Assembly: GCA_046705265.1 (NCBI GenBank)
Contig: JBJKQL010000083.1
Coordinates: 1-36,549, forward strand
Length of the DNA: 36,549 bases
Direction: 5' to 3'
Origin: JAJYTL01 sp046705265
Lineage (GTDB): Bacteria; Pseudomonadota; Alphaproteobacteria; Ferrovibrionales; Ferrovibrionaceae
How positions within the stretch are numbered: the first letter of the stretch is position 1; each line of letters starts with the position of its first letter. A model generated the notes under the pieces. The model was not told the origin of the DNA and did no database searches. It saw only the letters and a program-made list of their open reading frames with translations. The position numbers and the translations under genes were made by a program. Positions 1-8,277 of the stretch are shown one piece after another.

Positions 1-77
1 TTTTGCACCGCCGCCACACCGCGTTTCCGAAGTTCTGTCAGTTCGTCGTGAGTCAGCTGACGCGCATCTGTTCGCAT
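1..77 (-). CDS. N-terminal fragment of probable IS630-family transposase (cut by window edge)
   Basis: Reading leftwards from an ATG at 75-77, the frame stays open to the window edge and gives about 25 residues beginning MRTDARQLTHDELTELRKR and then GVAAVQ. A Leu-x-x-Leu-Arg-Lys-Arg-x-Val-x-x-Val helix at the extreme N-terminus is typical of the helix-turn-helix region of IS630-type transposases, which bind the element ends. That is a family resemblance only; no catalytic residue is in view. A perfect TATAAT lies seven bases before the ATG, and a GAGGGA stretch lies further upstream. The gene follows glmS on the same strand, with about 107 bases between. It could instead be another small HTH protein; the sequence to the left would decide. 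Confidence 0.45.
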   Translation of the reverse strand, partial: MRTDARQLTHDELTELRKRGVAAVQ

Positions 78-147
78 GAGCCATATTATACATTCCCTCA
101 TACAAACGTCGAGACAATTCTGAGAAGATTAGTATGTGCAGACTTCT

Positions 148-163
148 TTGTGATCCATCACAA
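148..163. promoter_or_regulatory. 16-bp inverted repeat downstream of glmS
   Basis: TTGTGAT at 148-154 and ATCACAA at 157-163 form a perfect 7-bp inverted repeat around CC. It lies between the glmS stop and the transposase fragment. It resembles a regulator-binding site, or part of a mobile-element end. The TGTGA/TCACA spacing is 4, not the 6 of a CRP box. Nothing shows which protein binds it. Confidence 0.3.
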
Positions 164-184
164 TCCATCTGCGCCGCGCGCGGC

Positions 185-2005
185 TTATTCCACGGTCACG
201 CTTTTCGCCAAATTCCGTGGCTTGTCGACATCGGTGCCCTTGGCGACTGCGACATGATAGGCGAGAAGCTGCACCGGAATGGCATAAAGAATGGGCGTCA
301 CGAAGGGCTTCACTTTCGGCAGCGCGATGCCTTGGCCCGCTGTGCCGATTCGCGTCAAGCCGTCTTCATCGCTTAGAAAAATAACGCGCCCGCCGCGCGC
401 CATCACCTCCTGCATGTTAGAGAAGGTCTTTTCGAACAAGGCATCGGACGGCGCGACCACGATCACCGGCACGTTGTCGTCGATGAGGGCGATCGGCCCG
501 TGCTTCAGCTCTCCGGCGGGATAGCCTTCGGCATGGATGTAGGACAGTTCCTTGAGCTTCAGCGCGCCTTCGAGGGCGACCGGATAGTTCGTGCCGCGGC
601 CGAGGAAGATCACGTCGCGCGCCTTGGCAACGGTGCGCGACAAGTCGCGCAACGCGCGGTCGTGCTGCAGCACCTCGCTGGCACGGCTCGGCACCTCGGC
701 AATGGCGGCGGAAAGTTCCGCCTCTTCTTCATGGCTGATGGCACCGCGCGCCCGCGCCATCGCGATCACGAGCGAGGCCAGCACGACGAGCTGGCACGTG
801 AATGCCTTGGTCGAGGCGACGCCGATCTCGGGCCCCGCCAGCGTCGGCAACACCGCATCCGCCTCGCGCGCGATGGCGCTTTCAGGCACGTTGACGATGG
901 CGAGCGTTTTCTGGCCCTTCGCCTTCGCGAGGCGCAACGCCGCCAAAGTGTCGATCGTCTCACCCGACTGAGAAATGAATACTGCGAGCCCGCCGGGCGC
1001 CACCGGCTGATCGCGATAGCGGAACTCGGAGGCAATATCGATTTCGACTGCGACGCGCGCGATCTGCTCGAACCAGTATTTCGCCACCATCGCCGCGTAA
1101 AACGACGTGCCGCAGGCGACCAGCGCGATTCTTGGAACGGTTGCGAGATCGATATCGAAAGGCGGCAGTTGTATCGCGCCGCTCGCGGGATTGAGGAGCG
1201 CGTTCAAGGTGTCGCCGATGACGGCCGGTTGCTCGTAGATCTCCTTCAGCATGAAGTGGCTATAGTTGCCCTTGCCGGTGATGGCGCCGGAAAGCCGCGT
1301 CAACTTGGCCTCCCGCGTCACCACCTTGTCGTCCGCATCGTGAAAGACCGCGTCGGTGCGGCTGAGCTCGACCCAGTCGCCGTCATCAAGATACGAAATG
1401 CGCGACGTCAGCGGCGCGAGCGCCAAGGCATCCGAGCCAAGGAACATGGCGCCCTCGCCCCAGCCAACCGCGAGCGGGCTGCCGCGTCGGGCGCCGATCA
1501 AGAGATCGTGCTCGCCGGCAAAAAGAATGGCGAGCGCGAAGGCGCCTTCAAGCCGCTTCAATGCCGCCGCCACCGCCGCTTGCGGTGTCATCCCCTCGTT
1601 GCGGTAGCGAGCGATCAGATGGACGACAATTTCTGAATCCGTCTCGCTTGCGAAGGCGTGGCCGAGCGCTAGAAGCTCGTCAGAAAGCTCGCGGTAATTC
1701 TCGATGATGCCGTTGTGGACGATGGCGACGCCATCGGTCATGTGCGGATGGGCATTTTTTTCGTTTGGCACGCCGTGGGTCGCCCAGCGCGTGTGGCCGA
1801 TGCCGATGTCGCCATGCAGGGGTTGGCTGTCGAGCCTAGCCTCGAGCCGGGAGAGCTTACCCTCGGCACGGCGGCGCTCAATGGCGCCGTCGACAAGCGT
1901 TGCGATTCCCGCTGAATCGTAGCCGCGGTATTCGAGCCGGCGCAGCCCTTCCACGAGGACCGGAACCACGTCGGTCCCGCCCACCGCGCCAATAATCCCG
2001 CACAT
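185..2005 (-). CDS. glmS: glutamine--fructose-6-phosphate aminotransferase (isomerizing)
   Basis: Makes glucosamine-6-phosphate from fructose-6-phosphate and glutamine, the committed step to UDP-GlcNAc for peptidoglycan and LPS; cytoplasmic. The 606-aa length is normal. The protein starts MCGIIGAVGG, so Cys becomes the N-terminal nucleophile of the glutaminase domain after Met removal. RWATHG and the HNGIIENY segment follow. Two SIS sugar-isomerase domains fill the C-terminal half (ACGTSFYAA, SQSGETIDT, then GRGTNYPVALEGALKLKE). The C-terminus DKPRNLAKSVTVE is the family's conserved end. It starts one base after the glmU stop codon, with a GGGAG about ten bases upstream, so the two are probably co-transcribed and translationally coupled. 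No glmS ribozyme is present, as expected outside Firmicutes. Confidence 0.98.
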   Translation of the reverse strand: MCGIIGAVGGTDVVPVLVEGLRRLEYRGYDSAGIATLVDGAIERRRAEGKLSRLEARLDSQPLHGDIGIGHTRWATHGVPNEKNAHPHMTDGVAIVHNGIIENYRELSDELLALGHAFASETDSEIVVHLIARYRNEGMTPQAAVAAALKRLEGAFALAILFAGEHDLLIGARRGSPLAVGWGEGAMFLGSDALALAPLTSRISYLDDGDWVELSRTDAVFHDADDKVVTREAKLTRLSGAITGKGNYSHFMLKEIYEQPAVIGDTLNALLNPASGAIQLPPFDIDLATVPRIALVACGTSFYAAMVAKYWFEQIARVAVEIDIASEFRYRDQPVAPGGLAVFISQSGETIDTLAALRLAKAKGQKTLAIVNVPESAIAREADAVLPTLAGPEIGVASTKAFTCQLVVLASLVIAMARARGAISHEEEAELSAAIAEVPSRASEVLQHDRALRDLSRTVAKARDVIFLGRGTNYPVALEGALKLKELSYIHAEGYPAGELKHGPIALIDDNVPVIVVAPSDALFEKTFSNMQEVMARGGRVIFLSDEDGLTRIGTAGQGIALPKVKPFVTPILYAIPVQLLAYHVAVAKGTDVDKPRNLAKSVTVE

Positions 2006-2006
2006 G

Positions 2007-3386
2007 CTATGATGCTCCCTTGATCTTCTTCGCCCGCTCCGCCTTCGCCTTCGCGGCTTTTGCCGCGGCGCGCTGGCGGAAGCGTTCGGCGCCGCCGGCC
2101 AGCGTAGTCTGCTCGGCCCGGGTCACCGCGAGATCGCCCGCCGCGACATCATGCGCGATCGTGCTGCCAGCGCCGATCATCGCCCCTTCGCCGACCATAA
2201 CCGGCGCGACCAGCGCCGTGTTGGAACCGATGAAGGCGCCGGCGCCGATCTCGGTGTGGTACTTGCCGAAGCCGTCGTAATTGCAGGTGATCGTGCCGGC
2301 TCCGATATTGGCCTCGGCACCGACGCGGGCATCGCCGATATAAGTGAGGTGATTTACCTTTGCTCCGGCTTCGATGGTCGCGTTCTTGACCTCGACGAAA
2401 TTGCCGATGTGCACATTCTCAGCGATCGCAGCGCCTGGCCGCAGCCGCGCGAAAGGCCCGACGATCGCCCCCTCCGCGACTTCGGCCCCGTCGAGGTGCG
2501 AGAAGGCGCGAATGCGCGCGCCCCGCCCGACTTTCACCCCTGGCGCGAAGAAGACATTTGGTTCGACCACCACATCAGGCCCGAGTTCGGTATCGAAGGA
2601 GAAATATACCGTTTCGGGATCGACCAGAGTGGCGCCGGCATCGAGCGCGCGCCGGCGATAGAGCCGCTGCACCACCGCCTCGGCGGCGGCAAGATCGGCC
2701 CGCGTATTGACGCCTTGAACTTCGCTTGCCTCGGCCTCGGCCAGCGCGAGGTCATAGCCTTCGTCGCGGGCCAAGGCCACCGCGTCCGTCAGGTAGTATT
2801 CGTTCTTCGAATTGCGGTTATTGATCTTCGGCAGAAGCGCGAACAAGGTCTTCGCATCCGCCGCCAGGATGCCGGCGTTGCAAAGGCCGATGGCACGCTC
2901 CGCCTCGGTCGCGTCCTTGAACTCGACAATGCGCTCGAGCTTGCCTGCGCCGTCCAGGACAAGCCGGCCATATTGCGCGGGATCGGCCGGCCGGAAACCG
3001 AGCAGCGTGAGCTTGGCGCCGCTCTTAAGCCCGGCGCGGAGGCGATTCAACGTCTCATGGCGCACCAGCGGCGCATCGCCATAGAGGATCAGAAGATCGC
3101 CGTCGAACGGACCAAGCACGCCTTGCGCCTGTCTCACCGCGTCGGCCGTGCCGAGCGGCGGGTTCTGCACCGCCGCTTCCGCCGGCGCGGCAGCCGCGGC
3201 AACGGCGGCCGCATTCGGTCCCGAGACCACGATTACGCGATCCGGCTTAAGCGCGGCCACGGTTTCCCTAAGATGGGCGACCATCGGCCGGCCGCCGATC
3301 GGGTGCAGCACTTTATGGAGGGTCGATTTCATCCGGCTGCCAACGCCGGCCGCCAGGATGACCACGGCCAGAGGAGATGAGGACAT
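2007..3386 (-). CDS. glmU: bifunctional UDP-GlcNAc pyrophosphorylase / glucosamine-1-phosphate N-acetyltransferase
   Basis: Catalyses the last two steps to UDP-GlcNAc: acetylation of glucosamine-1-phosphate, then uridylyl transfer. The N-terminal nucleotidyltransferase carries LAAGVGSRMKSTLHKVLHPIGG (split here as LAAGVGSRMKS and KVLHPIGG), with PLGTADAV and the YGDAPL metal-binding segment. The C-terminal half is a left-handed beta-helix of hexapeptide repeats with the acetyltransferase stretch (GNFVEVKNA, THLTYIGDA-like, GAGTITCNYDG). The C-terminus is Ala/Lys-rich. The start chosen is the ATG of MSSSPLAVV at 3384-3386, because the homologous region begins there; the frame stays open 16 codons further upstream (to 3434). 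459 aa is normal length. First gene of the glmU-glmS pair. Confidence 0.97.
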   Translation of the reverse strand: MSSSPLAVVILAAGVGSRMKSTLHKVLHPIGGRPMVAHLRETVAALKPDRVIVVSGPNAAAVAAAAAPAEAAVQNPPLGTADAVRQAQGVLGPFDGDLLILYGDAPLVRHETLNRLRAGLKSGAKLTLLGFRPADPAQYGRLVLDGAGKLERIVEFKDATEAERAIGLCNAGILAADAKTLFALLPKINNRNSKNEYYLTDAVALARDEGYDLALAEAEASEVQGVNTRADLAAAEAVVQRLYRRRALDAGATLVDPETVYFSFDTELGPDVVVEPNVFFAPGVKVGRGARIRAFSHLDGAEVAEGAIVGPFARLRPGAAIAENVHIGNFVEVKNATIEAGAKVNHLTYIGDARVGAEANIGAGTITCNYDGFGKYHTEIGAGAFIGSNTALVAPVMVGEGAMIGAGSTIAHDVAAGDLAVTRAEQTTLAGGAERFRQRAAAKAAKAKAERAKKIKGAS

Positions 3387-3525
3387 GCTTATCCGCTTCA
3401 CTCGTTGAAGATTTCCCCTTCTCGCGGCGGGCAAACAGTGTCATAGGCCCGCAGCAGCGTCTACTCACGATTTGTCACCGCCTATTTCACCACAAGATAG
3501 TTTCACTTTCGTAAGCCGGTGGCGC

Positions 3526-3554
3526 TGGACAGCGGACAACCGCGCGGCTAGGGT
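3526..3554 (+). promoter_or_regulatory. candidate promoter of gph
   Basis: TGGACA at 3526-3531 and TAGGGT at 3549-3554 are spaced by 17 bases, about 40 bases before the gph start. The match to the sigma-70 consensus is moderate. The 208-base gap between glmU and gph must hold both divergent promoters; no convincing glmU promoter was found in it. Confidence 0.3.
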
Positions 3555-3594
3555 CCGGCGCGGAAGCGAATGAGTACCCCCGAAGGAATGTCTC

Positions 3595-4260
3595 ATGTCC
3601 CGCCGCGCCCTTGTGTTTGACCTCGACGGCACCCTGGTTGACACCGCCCCCGATCTGCACGCGACGCTGAACGTCGTTCTGGCGAACCATGCCCGTCGCC
3701 GGCTTAACCTCGATCAGGTGCGGAGTCTGGTTGGGCAAGGTGCCGGCAAGCTTGTCGAGCGGGGCTTTAGAATGACCGGCGCGCCGCTCGATCCCGAGCC
3801 GCTGAAGGCGGCCGTCGCCGAATTCCTTGCTTATTACGGCGACAACATTGCGGTCTTCAGCCGGCCGTTCCCTGAAGTCAAGGATCTGCTCACACGCTTC
3901 AGGGCGGAGGGCTATCGGCTCGGTGTCTGTACCAACAAGGCCGAGCGGCTAAGCCGGAAGCTTCTTGGCGAGATCGCGTTCCTCTCCTATTTCGATGCCC
4001 TGTTCGGCGGCGATACGCTGCCGGTCTCCAAACCGGATCCCGCACCCCTCCTCTCGGCGCTCGCTGCCATCGGCGCCACACCCGAAAACGGGGTGATGAT
4101 TGGCGATTCACCGACCGACGTGGCGACGGCCAAAGCCGCCGGCGTGCCGGTGATCGCCGTCGACTTCGGCTATAGCCACGTTCCCGCCACCGAACTTGGC
4201 GCCGATGCGGTTATCTCGGCCTACGCGGAACTGCCCGCGGCGCTCGCTGCCATCGGATAA
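3595..4260 (+). CDS. gph: phosphoglycolate phosphatase (HAD family)
   Basis: HAD-superfamily hydrolase, 221 aa, best read as phosphoglycolate phosphatase, which removes 2-phosphoglycolate. Motif I is VFDLDGTLVDTAPDL with nucleophile Asp9 and acid/base Asp11. An alpha-helical cap follows at about residues 20-80. Motif II is the Thr in VCTNKAERLS, motif III the Lys in SKPDPAPLL, and motif IV the acidic pair in GDSPTDVATAKAAG. The start is supported by AAGGAA seven bases upstream of ATG. It is convergent with the phosphatase-like gene at 4289. Substrate assignment within this family is uncertain from sequence alone; a general nucleotide or sugar phosphatase is the alternative. Confidence 0.88.
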   Translation: MSRRALVFDLDGTLVDTAPDLHATLNVVLANHARRRLNLDQVRSLVGQGAGKLVERGFRMTGAPLDPEPLKAAVAEFLAYYGDNIAVFSRPFPEVKDLLTRFRAEGYRLGVCTNKAERLSRKLLGEIAFLSYFDALFGGDTLPVSKPDPAPLLSALAAIGATPENGVMIGDSPTDVATAKAAGVPVIAVDFGYSHVPATELGADAVISAYAELPAALAAIG

Positions 4261-4288
4261 GAACCGAACTACCGAATGCGACGCCGGT

Positions 4289-4864
4289 TTAATCGGGCAG
4301 CTCGTCGGCGCGGCCAACGCCCGCGATCAGCGGCGCGAGCTCCGGATATGCAGCGATGACTGCCCGCTGATGCTCCTTCAACGCAGTGACAAGCGCACCG
4401 TCCCGGCCCAAAAGCGCGTCGGCGAAACGGATCATGCGCGAATTCGGCCAACCGCGCGGGCGAATCGCTTGAACCCGGGCCAGCGCCTCGCGCTCGTGCC
4501 CTGGCGCCGATTGCGCAAGCAGGATCGAGAGCGCCGCGGTCGAGCGTGAAATCCCCATGTGGCAATGCACGAGGAGATGGCTGACCAGTTCCGGCTCGGC
4601 CGCTAGGTTCCGGCCGAAATCGAGCACCGCGGCAACGTCCGTCATGTCTGGCGCCTGATAGCCTGAGGCAAGCTCTGTGACGTCATGAAAACGCAAGATC
4701 GCGCGCGCATGGGGCGGGTATTCGGCAAATACCACGGGGTCGGGCCAGCCGGGATCGAGCAGCGACAGCACATGGCTCACCCCTTGATCGCGGTAGAGCG
4801 CAAGCTCGCTGAGGCCGCACACGGTGAGCCGGCAGGAAAACAGCCTCGGCAGGGAATCGGTCAT
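4289..4864 (-). CDS. tyrosine/dual-specificity phosphatase-like protein
   Basis: A 191-aa cytoplasmic protein with the phosphatase signature VHCHMGISRSTAAL, i.e. Cys-x5-Arg followed by Ser, placing it in the Cys-based protein phosphatase fold. An upstream Asp in RFHDVTE could serve as general acid. The physiological substrate is unknown. The start is set at MTDSLPRLF: the frame stays open to 4924, but a TATAGT -10 element (4913-4918) lies inside that extension, so an mRNA from it could not encode the longer form. No Shine-Dalgarno is obvious. It is convergent with gph, with 28 bases between. Confidence 0.75.
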   Translation of the reverse strand: MTDSLPRLFSCRLTVCGLSELALYRDQGVSHVLSLLDPGWPDPVVFAEYPPHARAILRFHDVTELASGYQAPDMTDVAAVLDFGRNLAAEPELVSHLLVHCHMGISRSTAALSILLAQSAPGHEREALARVQAIRPRGWPNSRMIRFADALLGRDGALVTALKEHQRAVIAAYPELAPLIAGVGRADELPD

Positions 4865-4912
4865 GGAATCGAGCACGACAGCAACACACCGGCAGACGGA
4901 TGACGCGCTTTC

Positions 4913-4918
4913 ACTATA
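4913..4918 (-). promoter_or_regulatory. candidate -10 element of the phosphatase-like gene
   Basis: On the minus strand the sequence reads GCTATAGTG, a good alphaproteobacterial -10 (TATAGT). The only -35 candidate, TGTCGC 18 bases upstream, is weak. It predicts a leader of about 40 bases before the start at 4864. Confidence 0.35.
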
Positions 4919-5050
4919 GCGCAAAGCCGATGCGCCGCGACAGACCGTGGCGAGAGAGACGAGGCGTTAGGATATCATCGGCTCGAGCGGCGATCGGGCC
5001 CGCCAATTAGGTGCGGCAACGCAAGATTCACATGTGCAGCCGCCTAGACC

Positions 5051-5069
5051 GGAAACGATCTTGCTTTAG
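5051..5069. repeat. 19-bp dispersed repeat, copy 1 (contains MocR stop codon)
   Basis: The + strand reads GGAAACGATCTTGCTTTAG. The same word with two changes (GC for TT) occurs at 29127-29145. In both places the complement supplies the TAA stop of the minus-strand gene that ends there, at the same offset in the repeat. Confidence 0.55.
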
Positions 5070-6397
5070 GCCGCGCGAGTCCGCGCCCCTGCGCCTGCCG
5101 CCCTGGCGAAGTCCTCGGCAAAGCGGGCGATTTCGGCCGGCGCGGCGAGCGCGCCGATCGAAACCCGTATGGCCGGCCCGCTCTGGACACGGAAGCGCTC
5201 TCCGGCCATCACCGCCCATCCTGCCGCGCGCATCGCTTGGACCAACGCCGCTTCTTCGCGCACCGGAATCCAGACGTTGAGCCCCGAGCGCCCTTCCGCG
5301 GTGATGCCGTGATGATTAAGCGCCGCGATCAGCGTCTCGCGTCGACGGCCATAGGCGCCAGCGGCGCGGCGCACCAGATGCCGGCTTTCATGATCGGACC
5401 ACAACTTCACCACCAGCTTTTGCAGAATATGGCTTACCCAGCCGGCACCAAGCTGGCGGCGGCCCTCGACCCGGCCGATGGTCAGCGGATCGCCGGTCAG
5501 GAGCGCAAGGCGAAGATCGGGGCCAAGCCATTTCGATACCGAACGCACAATCGCGAACCGCGCGCGGCCCGCCTCGACCAAGCTGAATACCGGCTGGCCC
5601 GCGATCGGCCCCGCGTGATCGTCCTCGATCACGAGAAGATCGGGATGGCGGGCCAGGATGCGCCGCAGCGCCGATGCCCGCGCCGAGGTCAAGGCGGCGC
5701 CGGTTGGATTCTGCGCCCGCGGCGTGACGATCAGCGCGTTCGCACCTCTGGCAAGAGCCTGCGCCAGGGCTTCGGGCGCCGGCCCCTCGCCATCGAGGGT
5801 GACCGGAATCGCGTTGAGACCGAGCGCCCGCAGTAGATCAAACACTGCGAAATAGCCAGGATCCTCGACCACCACCTGGTCGCCGGGGCGAAGCCAAGCC
5901 TGCAACACGCGCTCGATGCCATCGAGCGCGCCACCAACCACCGTAATCGGGCCGGGCGGCAGGCGATCGACGGCAAAGCTTGCCCGTGCCATCTCCACGA
6001 GCGCCGGATCGCAAGGCGGGGCGCCATAATTGATCGGTGACGGTGCAACCCCGGCGAGCAATGGAGCAAGGTTGGGAAGAAGCACGGGATCGGGTGCACC
6101 GCCGGCGAGGTCCCGCACCTCGGGCCCAAGCGGTACGACAGGTCGCGGGCTCAAAGGTGGGAGAGCGCTTACAATCGTCCCACGACGACCTGCGGTGCCG
6201 ATGAGACCGCGCAGCCGCAAGCTGCGATACGCGGCAGCCGCAGTGCCGGGACTGATGTGAAGCGCCGCGCTGAGGCCGCGCACCGTGGGCAGGCTGTCAC
6301 CAGGCGAGAGTCGGCCGCCTAGAATCGCCTGCTCGATACTGACGGCAATTTCACTTGCGCCGCGGCCACGAATTTCATATTGTTCTATTACTAACAT
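5066..6397 (-). CDS. MocR-type transcriptional regulator (GntR HTH fused to aminotransferase-like domain)
   Basis: A 443-aa PLP-dependent regulator. Residues about 10-75 are a GntR winged helix (GDSLPTVRGLSAALHISPGT, then AYRSLRLRGLI). Residues about 90-435 are a fold-type I aminotransferase domain with TPRAQNPTG, an Asp in VIEDDHAG for the pyridine nitrogen, and the PLP lysine K289 in RSVSKWLGPDLR. MocR proteins sense PLP or an amino compound; PdxR members control vitamin B6 genes. The divergent neighbour is a pyridoxamine-phosphate-oxidase-fold protein only 40 bases away, which suggests it is the target. The ATG at 6395-6397 opens in an AT-rich region and the first residues MLVIEQYEI fit the family start. 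No strong Shine-Dalgarno. The effector is unknown. Confidence 0.88.
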   Translation of the reverse strand: MLVIEQYEIRGRGASEIAVSIEQAILGGRLSPGDSLPTVRGLSAALHISPGTAAAAYRSLRLRGLIGTAGRRGTIVSALPPLSPRPVVPLGPEVRDLAGGAPDPVLLPNLAPLLAGVAPSPINYGAPPCDPALVEMARASFAVDRLPPGPITVVGGALDGIERVLQAWLRPGDQVVVEDPGYFAVFDLLRALGLNAIPVTLDGEGPAPEALAQALARGANALIVTPRAQNPTGAALTSARASALRRILARHPDLLVIEDDHAGPIAGQPVFSLVEAGRARFAIVRSVSKWLGPDLRLALLTGDPLTIGRVEGRRQLGAGWVSHILQKLVVKLWSDHESRHLVRRAAGAYGRRRETLIAALNHHGITAEGRSGLNVWIPVREEAALVQAMRAAGWAVMAGERFRVQSGPAIRVSIGALAAPAEIARFAEDFARAAGAGARTRAA

Positions 6398-6437
6398 AAT
6401 ATTGTACTAATACATAAATACAAGCTTGGCAAGCCCC
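6398..6437. promoter_or_regulatory. shared AT-rich operator/promoter region of MocR and PNPOx-like gene
   Basis: This 40-base gap, with its flanks from about 6375, is strikingly AT-rich in a GC-rich genome. It contains TGTA-CTAA-TACA (6403-6414), a perfect 4-bp inverted repeat, plus a further TACAA at 6419-6423. Possible + strand promoters overlap it, for example TTACTA (6388-6393) and TACATA (6411-6416), 17 apart. GntR-family proteins commonly bind such TGTA/TACA half-sites. Binding of both genes' control here is inference. Confidence 0.45.
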
Positions 6438-7145
6438 ATGAACACCAAGAGCGCTGCCCCCCCCGCGACCACCAAAGTACCGCCGCCGAGCCGCCGCACC
6501 GCCATCCGGCAGCGGCGCGAGCGCGCGGCCTACGACCGCGAGACCGTTTATGCCATTCTCGATGCCGGCTTCCTTTGCCATGTCGGTTTCGTATTTCAGG
6601 GCCAGCCGGTCGTTATCCCAACGAACTACGCGCGGATGGGAGACGCGCTGATCGTGCACGGCGCGGTCGGCAGCCGCATGTTGCGGGCGCTGAAGGACGG
6701 GGCGCCGCTTTGCGTCACCATCACCCATCTCGACGGCCTGGTTCTCGCGCGTTCGGCGTTCCACCATTCGGTGAACTACCGCTCGGTGGTGATGTTCGGT
6801 GCCGCCCGCGAGATCACCGACCCGGCCGCAAAGACCAAGGCTCTCGAGACCCTGGTCGAACATATTATCCCGGGCCGGTCGGCCGGCGCGCGCGGGCCGA
6901 ATGCAATCGAGCTCCGCGCGACACGGGTTCTTGCCATGCCGATCGATGAGGCTTCGGCCAAGGTCCGGCGCGGCCCACCCATCGACGATGAAGCCGACAT
7001 GGCGCTTCCCTTCTGGGCCGGCGAAATCCCGCTAACGCTCGTCGCCGGCTTGCCGCAACCAGACCCGAAGCTTTCCCCCGACATCGCGCTTCCCTCCCAC
7101 GTGGCAGCCTACGGCCGAGGAGCGAGCACCCACGGCAAGCTCTAA
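6438..7145 (+). CDS. pyridoxamine 5'-phosphate oxidase family (FMN-binding split-barrel) protein
   Basis: A 235-aa protein of the PNPOx-like / NimA-type flavin split barrel: residues about 20-200 include ILDAGFLCHVGFVFQGQPVV, then PTNYARMGDALIVHGAVGSR and VTITHLDGLVLARSAFHHS-type strands. It ends with WAGEIPLTLVAGLPQPDP, which is seen in the flavin-nucleotide-binding subgroup. It probably binds FMN or F420-like cofactor and reduces a small substrate; it is not the biosynthetic PdxH by motif. The ATG at 6438 is preferred over an in-frame TTG at 6426. The first 17 residues are Pro/Ala/Lys-rich and probably disordered. Divergent from the MocR regulator, which probably controls it. Confidence 0.8.
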   Translation: MNTKSAAPPATTKVPPPSRRTAIRQRRERAAYDRETVYAILDAGFLCHVGFVFQGQPVVIPTNYARMGDALIVHGAVGSRMLRALKDGAPLCVTITHLDGLVLARSAFHHSVNYRSVVMFGAAREITDPAAKTKALETLVEHIIPGRSAGARGPNAIELRATRVLAMPIDEASAKVRRGPPIDDEADMALPFWAGEIPLTLVAGLPQPDPKLSPDIALPSHVAAYGRGASTHGKL

Positions 7146-7283
7146 CCCCGGACCCCGGTCGATATGCGGCCGGAGGCGATCTCTCTCGTTTTCCTTCCCT
7201 TGCCGCTGTTCGCCCTGCAAGCGTATTTTCTTCTTCGGCTGCGGCGCTATAGTGCGACGGACGTTTGACGAGCGAGGTGCATG

Positions 7284-8234
7284 ATGCGAGGACAATTGGT
7301 GACCATCTTCGGCGGCTCCGGTTTTCTTGGCCGCTATGTGGTGAGAGACCTTGCCCGCCAAGGCGCCCGTATCCGCGTCGCGGTGCGCCGTCCGGACGAA
7401 GCGCTTTATTTGAAGCCGCTCGGCACGGTTGGCCAGATCGTCGTCTCTCAGGCCAATCTCCGCGCCCCCGCCTCCGTGGCGGCGGCAGTCGCGGGCGCCG
7501 ACGCGGTGATTAACCTGGTTGGCATTCTGTTCGAGCGCGGCAAGCAGAATTTCCCGGCCGTGCACGCGCAAGGCGCGGGGCTCGTCGCCAAGGCGGCGCG
7601 CGAGGCCGGGACGAAGCGGCTGATCCATGTCTCGGCGCTCGGCGCCGACGCCGAGTCGCCCTCGGCTTACGCTCGCAGCAAGGCCGAAGGCGAAACCCTC
7701 GTGCGGGAGAATTTCCCCAGCGCGACAATTTTCCGACCATCGGTAGTGTTCGGGCCGGAAGATCGCTTTTTCAATCTCTTCGCGTCACTGGCCCGCATCT
7801 CGCCGGTCCTGCCGCTGATCGGCGGCGGCACGACCCGATTCCAGCCCGTCTATGTCGGTGATGTGGCAGCGGCGACCGAAGCTGCCCTAGCCGATCCGGC
7901 AACGGCGGGCAAGACCTTCGAGCTTGGCGGCCCCGATATCTATAGTTTCGCCGATATCCTTCGTCTCGTGGTTCGCGAAACCGGCCGCTGGTGCCTCCTG
8001 ATCCCGGTGCCCTTCGCGGCCGCGAAGCTTAAGGCCGCGTTTCTCCAAATGCTTCCGGCGCCCCCCTTGACTGTCGATCAAGTGCGGCTTCTCGAACGTG
8101 ACAACGTCGCGAGCGGTAAGGCACCGGGGCTGAAAGATCTGGGCATCACGCCGACGCCGGTCGAAGGGGTGGTCCAAGATTATCTGATCCGCTACCGCCG
8201 CGGGGGCCGTCGCCTCGCCCCGCGCTTCGGTTAA
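7284..8234 (+). CDS. complex I NDUFA9-like NAD(P)-binding protein (atypical SDR)
   Basis: 316 aa, Rossmann-fold protein of the extended/atypical SDR class. It has the nucleotide motif VTIFGGSGFLGRYVV at the N-terminus, then NLRAPASVAAAVAGADAVINL, HVSALGADAESPSAYARSKAEGE and IFRPSVVFGPEDRFFN. This pattern is typical of bacterial relatives of the 39-kDa NADH:ubiquinone oxidoreductase subunit NDUFA9; in alphaproteobacteria such proteins are linked to complex I or to quinone metabolism. The Tyr/Lys pair in AYARSK is retained. Two ATGs lie in tandem (7281, 7284). GAGG at 7274-7277 is 6 bases from the second and only 3 from the first, so 7284 is preferred. A CTATAGT (7247-7253) is a possible -10. 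Confidence 0.85.
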   Translation: MRGQLVTIFGGSGFLGRYVVRDLARQGARIRVAVRRPDEALYLKPLGTVGQIVVSQANLRAPASVAAAVAGADAVINLVGILFERGKQNFPAVHAQGAGLVAKAAREAGTKRLIHVSALGADAESPSAYARSKAEGETLVRENFPSATIFRPSVVFGPEDRFFNLFASLARISPVLPLIGGGTTRFQPVYVGDVAAATEAALADPATAGKTFELGGPDIYSFADILRLVVRETGRWCLLIPVPFAAAKLKAAFLQMLPAPPLTVDQVRLLERDNVASGKAPGLKDLGITPTPVEGVVQDYLIRYRRGGRRLAPRFG

Positions 8235-8277
8235 TCCGTCAAGGCAGGACGAGTGCGGCCCGAATCTGGCGTGGCGG

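Noticed and set aside
148..163. CRP site
   Set aside because: The half-sites TGTGA and TCACA are four bases apart instead of six.
500..1636. 378-aa plus-strand frame opposite glmS
   Set aside because: Mirror frame of glmS, which has complete family motifs.
185..2005. glmS ribozyme
   Set aside because: glmS begins one base after glmU, so there is no room for the ribozyme; it is also confined to other phyla.
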